In this document: positions 57,841-64,000 of the stretch, in pieces
Position numbering within the stretch: position 1 is the stretch's first letter
Layout of the letters: each line of letters opens with the position of its first letter
Assembly (NCBI GenBank): GCA_035236585.1
Contig: CP141137.1
Span: 8,696,327 to 8,760,326 of the forward strand
Length of the DNA stretch: 64,000 nucleotides
DNA from: Warburgia ugandensis
Taxonomy: Eukaryota; Streptophyta; Magnoliopsida; Canellales; Canellaceae
Direction: 5' to 3'
Notes under the pieces: model-generated
Told to the model about the DNA's origin: nothing
The model's input: only the letters and a program-made list of their open reading frames with translations
Databases searched by the model: none
Position numbers and translations under genes: made by a program

Positions 57841-58256
57841 GGAATGCTACATGAAAGTGCTCGTAAGTGTTTTCTATGAAAGTGCTCCTTTTTTTGCATG
57901 ATAGGGTCCACCAATATATGGTCTACCTAGTTCATTTAATTGCTTTGACTTTGGATGTTGTTTAATCTAAAAATCATGTAAGTGGTCATGTGACAAAATT
58001 GTGTTTTCATATTTGAACATCAACTGTTGTTTAGAAAGTTTCTAGCCAACCATTAAAAGAAGCTCTCTTCAAATGATAGAATCATTTAATCTGCATAAGT
58101 TTTTGGACTAGGAGAAATCCAAACCCCAAGGAATCAGATTAACTAGGTGGATCATCTATAAATGGACCCTATTATACCAAAAATATGAGTCTTTGAAACA
58201 AAGGCCTTACAAGCTCTTTGACACAAAGTGCTTACAGTGCTTTGATTTAACATTCC
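57841..58256. mobile_element. MITE with long terminal inverted repeats, copy 2
   Basis: The left arm GGAATGCTACATGAAAGTGC...TTTTTGCATGATAGGGTCCA...CTAGTTCATTTAATTGC...AATCTAAAAATCATG is matched by the inverted right arm CTGCATAAGTTTTTGGACTA...GGGTTTGGATT-like...TGGACCCTATTA...GTGCTTTGATTTAACATTCC. Same family as copy 1. About 416 bp. Confidence 0.75.
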
Positions 58257-59156
58257 TCAAGTTTATTTTCTTACAACTACAATGACTAATGAAACATAAG
58301 AAGATATATATGAGCAGCAGTAATTTTATTTATTTTATGAGGTGCAAGGAGCAAGTGATATCTGATTGGCTAAGAAAAGTACAAAAAATAAAAAGTTAGA
58401 GCAAATGGCACTTGAAAACTTTTCCCCGCCAATCAAATATCACATATTCTTTACTAAGTTTATTTTAGAAGTTCTATTCTTTAGCAAGTGTGTACAAAAT
58501 AAATAAGAATGTTTAGATACATTAGAGAGAGAGAGAGGAAGAAGAAGAAGAAGATAAATATGATAGGTTAGACAGAAATAGAGATTTTTAAAGGAATTTA
58601 TTTATGATAAAAAAGAGAGAAAATAGCTCATAGAAACTCAAAAAAAATCTGATAAAAATAAATAATACAAATGCCATATGGCCAAAATAATTAAGAAGAG
58701 TGAAAAATTATATCAATGTATATAGATGTGTAATTTTTTATTTTCCTTTTCTGAATGTTGTACGCTAGCAGCCCATGGGCCACCCGAACCTTGTCAACCA
58801 CAAGAGAGGCCCTTCTTGCACCAATGAACTAGAGTGTATTTGCTCGATTATGTGTAACTAAAGGCGAAATGTATATCTGGCCTTGAATTAGATCTGGTGA
58901 GCCAAGGCACTCTTCTTCACGGCACTATGTTCAATTTATGGAGCGTGACCAAAATTCTTATCCATTAAATGATCCTTAAATAATCCAATTTTCTGATTTT
59001 GAAGTTTACTTATGCTATATATTTTATTAGAAAAGTCAAGCCATCCAATGGATGAGATTTTTTATGCATAACCTATCCAAGGGATGATAATAAGATTAAT
59101 GACTTAGATTAATGAAATTTTTACTCACATTTTCTTTCAATAGATGTTACCTTGAG
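58257..59156. other. No supported gene
   Basis: AT-rich, with a GA/GAA-rich stretch at ~58525-58556. Nothing else recognised. Confidence 0.4.
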
Positions 59157-59297
59157 GTCACGGTAAAAGGTGTCATCATGTGACCTTGAGGTCACGGGTT
59201 CAAGGTGTAGAATCAATCTCTTGCAAAATGCAAGGTAAGGCTGCCTACTATAGGCCCTTGTGGTCCGCCCCTTCCTTGGACCTTGCATAGTTAGGCC
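59157..59297 (+). mobile_element. Au-type SINE, truncated at both ends
   Basis: GTCACGGTAAAAGGTGTCAT, GACCTTGAGGTCACGGGTTC, AATCTCTTGCAAAATGCAAG and TGTGGTCCGCCCCTTCC. The A box is damaged, and the GGGCTGCCC end is missing. Confidence 0.88.
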
Positions 59298-59570
59298 TTT
59301 TTTGCAAAGCAAAACCGGCCCTATGATGTAAATTGGTATGGGCCTTGTAAGCTCAATAGGTATACATTCCAAAGAAATAACCATTATGTAGTCATAGTTA
59401 ATGCTCTGGATCTAGTGTAAGTATACTTGATTCCATGTTTGATTTGCCACTTGATAAGGTGATACAAAGAAATGGAGCTCCACAAAAATTACAAGGAAAC
59501 TTACACCATTGTTGTTATTTATTGGGATGCTTAGACGTGGTCACATGTGGTAGCTTCGCATTGAAGGTAT

Positions 59571-59765
59571 CATCGTCATCATGACCTTATCTCGATTAGC
59601 GGTCGGCCACAAGAATCTTGTCCCTCAATTCTCTTCTATTAAATGTTATGTCTTCATCTAGTTCTAAAGTTTTTAAATCTCTTTTCATAACTTCTATCCA
59701 TGATTTTTTGAATCTTTCCCTTGCACTTTTAGAATCTTCAACTTACATTGTCTCACTCCCTGGAA
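59571..59765 (-). mobile_element. RTE LINE 3' fragment (5'-truncated copy)
   Basis: The plus strand ATCATCGTCATCATGACCTT, GTCGGCCACAAGAATCTTGT, AAGTTTTTAAATCTC and TTTTAGAATCTTCAACTTAC parallels 12676-12875 of the longer LINE, including the ATC-type tail. Confidence 0.88.
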
Positions 59766-60095
59766 TTTTCCTTGATATACTACTCAAAATTAAAAGAATA
59801 CTAAGTTCTAGACAAAGAAATAAGCCCTCCCACTAGAATGTCCTAAGGGAGTACAATTCAACTTTCTCTTGCCCATTAACTTTCACGAACTTTCTCTGCA
59901 CTTATACAGTGCTTTTTGACTGAACCATCAGATAAATATACAGATAGCACATCCAAAAATGGCTAATAATTTCAACCAATTAGAGAGGCAAAGTCAAGAC
60001 AGCAAGAATGCCTCAGAGGTTGACATCCTTAATGAGAAATGGGGTACAATATGAAGGATGTGCTATTTTAAGGTCCCAAAAATCTTTCAACTAGA

Positions 60096-60214
60096 GTGTG
60101 AAACAGCTTCTTGTAAAAATACAAGGTAAAGCTACGTACTATAAGTTCTTGTGGTCTGCCCATTTATCAGATCTCGCATAGGTGGGAGCTTCGTGCACCA
60201 GGACTGCCCTTTCT
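60096..60214 (+). mobile_element. Au-type SINE, 5'-truncated
   Basis: GTGAAACAGCTTCTTGTAAA, ATACAAGGTAAAGC, TCTTGTGGTCTGCCC and CTTCGTGCACCAGGACTGCC. Confidence 0.85.
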
Positions 60215-61048
60215 AGACGTGTTCCGTTTACCATAATTAACCGTCCTTTTTATTTTTCCTTGATCAAAGGTTCGTTCCTACTTGAAAATACGTATAAAGG
60301 GTAATTGAGCATACCAGAGTCACAAAAATGTTGCACGTCTATCGAGCCTTAGACTCAGAAAACAATAGCAGCGACTTGTAATCCTACCAACCTGGATTAG
60401 ATTATGTAAAAAGCTCAACCCAAGTTGTAGCCAGAATACTCCATGCTATTCGGACTGAGCAGCGGGACTGAAGACGCTTCGCTGGCCTGTATACTCTATA
60501 TGGTCTAAGCTGAGCTCTAATGGGCATTTTGTCAAACAAGTGGCGGGCAACTCAGATCTTCCCTGCTTTTGCAGAAAAAAACAGTAGACCAGAGGCGGGG
60601 AGTGACGGTCCAGGTTGTCGACCAAACCACAGAACTATATCATATTATTGATCTAATTCTAGTCATTAGATCATCTATCTAGATCAATCACCCACATAGT
60701 TGATTTTAACAATTTTAATTAGATATGGCTGGAATACACTTAGAATATTTATGACATTTATCAGCGGACTAATGCGTAATAGTTGATCTGTCATAACAGG
60801 TAACCGTCTCTCCAGTGAAATCTTTGTCAACTATCACAAATTTGTGTATATGTCAATGTTCTCAAGCACTTGTGTATGTGAAAATATGGTTGAGTTTGTG
60901 GTAATGAGTTTGTTAATTCATGTATTCCAATTGTTAAAACTCGAGTCCATGGTCATTGATAGCGGCTGGTATTATCATTTACAAAGTTGAAACTTCTCTT
61001 GCCAATGACTAGAACTTTGTTCTATGTTTAAGTATAACATAATAGGCA
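60215..61048. other. No supported gene
   Basis: Nothing recognised. 60420-60620 is GC-richer than its surroundings. Confidence 0.4.
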
Positions 61049-61211
61049 AAAAGGCAACTTCGGTGCACGAAGCTCCAGCCTATACAGGGTTGGGAGAAGG
61101 GGAGACTACAAGGGCCTATAGTAGGCAGCCTTACCTTGCATTTTGCAAGAAGTTGATTCCACGCCTTGAATCCGTGACCTCAAGATCACATGACGACAAC
61201 TTTTACCGTTG
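61049..61211 (-). mobile_element. Au-type SINE, missing the extreme 5' head
   Basis: Plus strand AAAGGCAACTTCGGTGCACG, ACAAGGGCCTATAGTAGGCA, TTGCATTTTGCAAGAAGTTG and AACTTTTACCGTTG. It stops before the CGCCAAGGCTCCCC expected at the 5' end. Confidence 0.9.
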
Positions 61212-61589
61212 GCTGAGACAATGATACTAAATGATACCAATACTAATATGAGTTCACAGGCTGGTATTTATATTCTTTTTTAAAAGCAAGAAACAATAGA
61301 GTTTAGGTTATACACTCGAGTGGCAGTGGTTTCTCTCCTAGAATTAGCTTTAGCTAAGAGAATGTGAAGATGTTTTTCCAAGAACAAACATTGACTCCAA
61401 GGTTAATTATTCTATGCATATCTTGTAAACCTATGAGACTGTCTATCATCTCATGCTATTTGAATGATTGTAACACTATCTCACTATGGTGTATGTTAAT
61501 TTTGTATTGTACAGTCTACAATAAGATTACATAATGGCCTCTAAAACAATTGCTTCCGAACTTTTTATGAAACTAAGGAGTTAAATGGT

Positions 61590-62361
61590 AGCAATTACTT
61601 TGACGAGGAAGAGGCAGATTCGTCACATTCTATGTGGTACAAGGTGTGGTTGGGGAACCACCAGCTGGAGCTGTTGCTGCCCAGTGACCCACATGTGGTA
61701 AATTCCTGGAGAATAATAAGAACGTGAAGTCGATTGTGCTAATCTTTCTCGAGCCAGATGTAAAGAGTTTGTTTGAGGACCAACACACTGCTCTCACCTT
61801 ACATAATGCAATGCCTGCTAAATAGTGGGAAATACTCAAAATCCTATATCTCTCTTCTGGTTGAAAAGTATAATGGCATAAGGATGAAAGAATCCAACAA
61901 TGTGATTGATCATGTAAATGTCATGCCTGTTGTGGCCAAGAAGTTGGCTAGTCTGGAGAAGTCAATTCTTGAGAAGATGTAGGTCTCGATGGCTCAAAAT
62001 AGTTTATCAGCTTCTTGGGACTTAGTCTATGTAATCCTTAACTTTTCAGGGGTAAGACAACAGTAAACACTCTTGTGTCTATGCTGGGGTAGATGCCTAG
62101 ATGAGAGAGAGAAATGATGCCAGTAGTTCTTCTTTTGTAAACCTGCTTAAAATTAAAGGGCGTGGATCTTCTAAGCCCAATCAGTTCTTTAAAAAGAAAA
62201 AGGTATTTAAAAGGAACGGTAAGAAACCTTCATTTGGGAATTAGCAGCAACAATACAATGCTTATGCCATTACTTAATACTTACAGCAGCATTACTACCG
62301 GCAAAAAGTCATGCTGGCAAAATATTGACACGCTATTGGGTCACATTGTTTGGGTAACATT
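61590..62361 (+). pseudogene. Probable Ty1/copia gag remnant
   Basis: Broken frames read LNGSNYFD (~61580), SIVLIFLEPDVKSLFEDQHT (~61733), RMKESNNVIDHVNVM then AKKLASLEKSILEKM (~61880-61980) and SASWDLVYVILNFSG (~62010-62050). The order and wording resemble the copia-type gag polypeptide (UBN2 group). No LTRs or pol domains were found nearby. Stops and frame changes throughout, and a SINE splits its 3' side. Confidence 0.5.
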
Positions 62362-62382
62362 TTCATCACTATACGTCTGTAA

Positions 62383-62557
62383 AAAGGCAGCCTGGTGTAT
62401 GAAACTCGTGTGTATGCAGGGTCCAAGAAAGAGGAGAAGCACAAGGGTTAATAGTACGCAGCTTTACTTTGCATTTTATAAAAAGCTGTTTCGATGCCTT
62501 GAACCCGTGACCTTAGGGTCACATGACGTCAACTCTACCATTGTACCAAGACTACCC
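62383..62557 (-). mobile_element. Au-type SINE, full length, with 21-bp target-site duplication
   Basis: Plus strand AAGGCAGCCTGGTGTATGAA, AGCACAAGGGTTAATAGTAC, AAAAGCTGTTTCGATGCCTT and TTGTACCAAGACTACCC. TTCATCACTATACGTCTGTA(A) at 62362-62382 and TTCACCACTATACATCTGTA(A) at 62558-62578 flank it, two mismatches. Confidence 0.93.
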
Positions 62558-62578
62558 TTCACCACTATACATCTGTAA

Positions 62579-64000
62579 TGACCAATAAGTCACTTTCAAT
62601 ATCATCTGTGGCAAAATTGCTTTCGCCACTATTGTGGTTTTATCTACAGAAACAAGATCCTGAATAAACCAAAGCCTGTTGGCAGGTTTCTTGGGCAGCA
62701 GCACCAACTTCCCCTGGCTTTGAGGGCTCGAGTTTGATCTTGGAATTCTCTGATTGGACTCTTGTTGAAATCTGACCACCAACAAGGATGCTAACAGGTA
62801 GAAGTGCATATCCAAGCCAAGATCAAGCTATGCAAACAACTCTTCATTTGCAATGACATTAGTAGTGAAAATGCAAAAGATGAAATCACATGATTTACAT
62901 CTTCCTTCTGGATCTTGATTGTTTCCTTGAGCAAAGTCACCAGAGAAGTTCCGATATTTACAAGCAGAAGGACATGATAGAAACCAAAATGAGTAAAATC
63001 TCTAAATCCATGTCCTCATGAGCTCTACCTCTTTTACCTCATTTGAACCCCCCAACATAGCTTTTCGAAGACTCATTTGTACAGGATCAGTGATTTCCAT
63101 TGACCTCTTACAAGGCAACCTGATCTACGAAATCCTAGTCATAGGAGAAGTAAAACTTCAGCTTGTAAAGAGGAATTAAACAGGCTCAAGCAATGTCCCT
63201 CTTGGTCTGAAAGATTCCTTGAAACAACGATAAAATAATCTTCAGCAACACATCCTTTACTTCAACCTTTGTACAAGAACTGTCTCAGTGGTTATCTATT
63301 AATTCATGTTGCCATTCAAAAATCAATTATATATCCATCATGTTCATTTTCGTGCTAACATTCCTTAAAAAGAAAAAAATTTCCCACTGAACAAGTCCTC
63401 CTAAACAAAACGATAACTTACAGTTATACTGATTCTTGCATGTCATGTCTAGTTGTTTGCCATATATCAAACTCTGGCTATTACAACTGATTCAGGGTTA
63501 ACCTGTTTATGGTGTCTAAATTAGAAGAAGTAACTTCTGACGTGCCTCAATACTGTAGGTGCTGCGTAATGTGTTTCTGTTGTTGATGTTGCTATCCTAA
63601 ATTCTGCAAAACATATTTCAAGCTAGCAAGACTGCCAAAAAGCACAGAAAAATATGGAGCAGTTAACCATCCACATCCCCACCGAAATTAAGATATACTT
63701 AACCTACGAAGATTACTTTTCTGTACCATCATTTCTGTTGTAAATAGCTTATATCCTTTAGATTGGAAGCATGGTTGCCCAAACCAAAAGAAGAATAGCC
63801 TCAAAAGGAATGTTTTCCTCTAACTTTACAGCACTTTTATTATGTTGAACATAGGAATTAATGGGCTTTTAACTTACCGTAACACAAAATAGCGGCAAGC
63901 AAACATACAAATCAACAGCATATCAATGAAGATTTAGTAATTATCATAAAATATCCACAACTTCCATTTCGGAACCACCTCAATGGAGAATCAATCAATT
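62579..64000. other. No supported gene
   Basis: Open frame 62552-62815 on the minus strand is unrecognised. The remainder is AT-rich, with no element or coding sequence I can name. Confidence 0.4.

Overview
The window is nuclear DNA of a flowering plant. It has GT-AG introns of up to 8 kb, many copies of the angiosperm Au-type SINE, an RTE-type LINE, remnants of hAT, Mutator-like and probable Ty1/copia elements, two insertions of plastid DNA, and long dinucleotide microsatellites. Large introns packed with old transposons suggest a medium-to-large genome, probably a woody dicot or magnoliid. The sequence alone does not fix the species.

Main gene (minus strand, coding part 35336 to 6057): a phosphatidylinositol 4-phosphate 5-kinase with N-terminal MORN repeats, closest to Arabidopsis PIP5K9. 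I placed eight coding exons by splice sites and reading phase. They join in frame to 840 codons plus stop with no interruption, so the gene looks intact although it spreads over 29 kb. A non-coding first exon and promoter are proposed near 38.42-38.52 kb. Its introns hold an RTE LINE (12.7-15.8 kb), a degenerate hAT element (about 24.4-28.4 kb), four Au SINEs, a tandem hairpin-bearing repeat and microsatellites.

Left flank (1-6 kb): a possible terminal exon of an unrecognised plus-strand gene (1053-1202), a Mutator-like transposase remnant (about 2.75-4.6 kb) that seems to be split by an LTR-like insertion, and three Au SINE copies or pieces.

Right flank (38.6-64 kb): a repeat-rich block. 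It holds clustered Au SINEs; a 563-bp plastid psaA piece sitting inside one SINE; a 2.1-kb foldback-like element whose long inverted arms are each built of roughly 160-bp direct repeats; a 4.4-kb plastid insertion with a whole ycf3 (three exons, two group II introns) plus most of psaA; an intact single-exon thaumatin-like (osmotin/PR-5) gene with TATA box (55141 to 54458, minus strand); two copies of a long-terminal-inverted-repeat MITE; a 5'-truncated RTE fragment; and a probable copia gag remnant interrupted by a SINE.

Only two protein genes look functional: the PIP5K and the thaumatin-like gene. They show no functional link. The more unusual structures are the foldback-like array, the plastid-in-SINE insertion, the back-to-back SINEs and the MITE pair. 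I saw no clearly new biochemical system.
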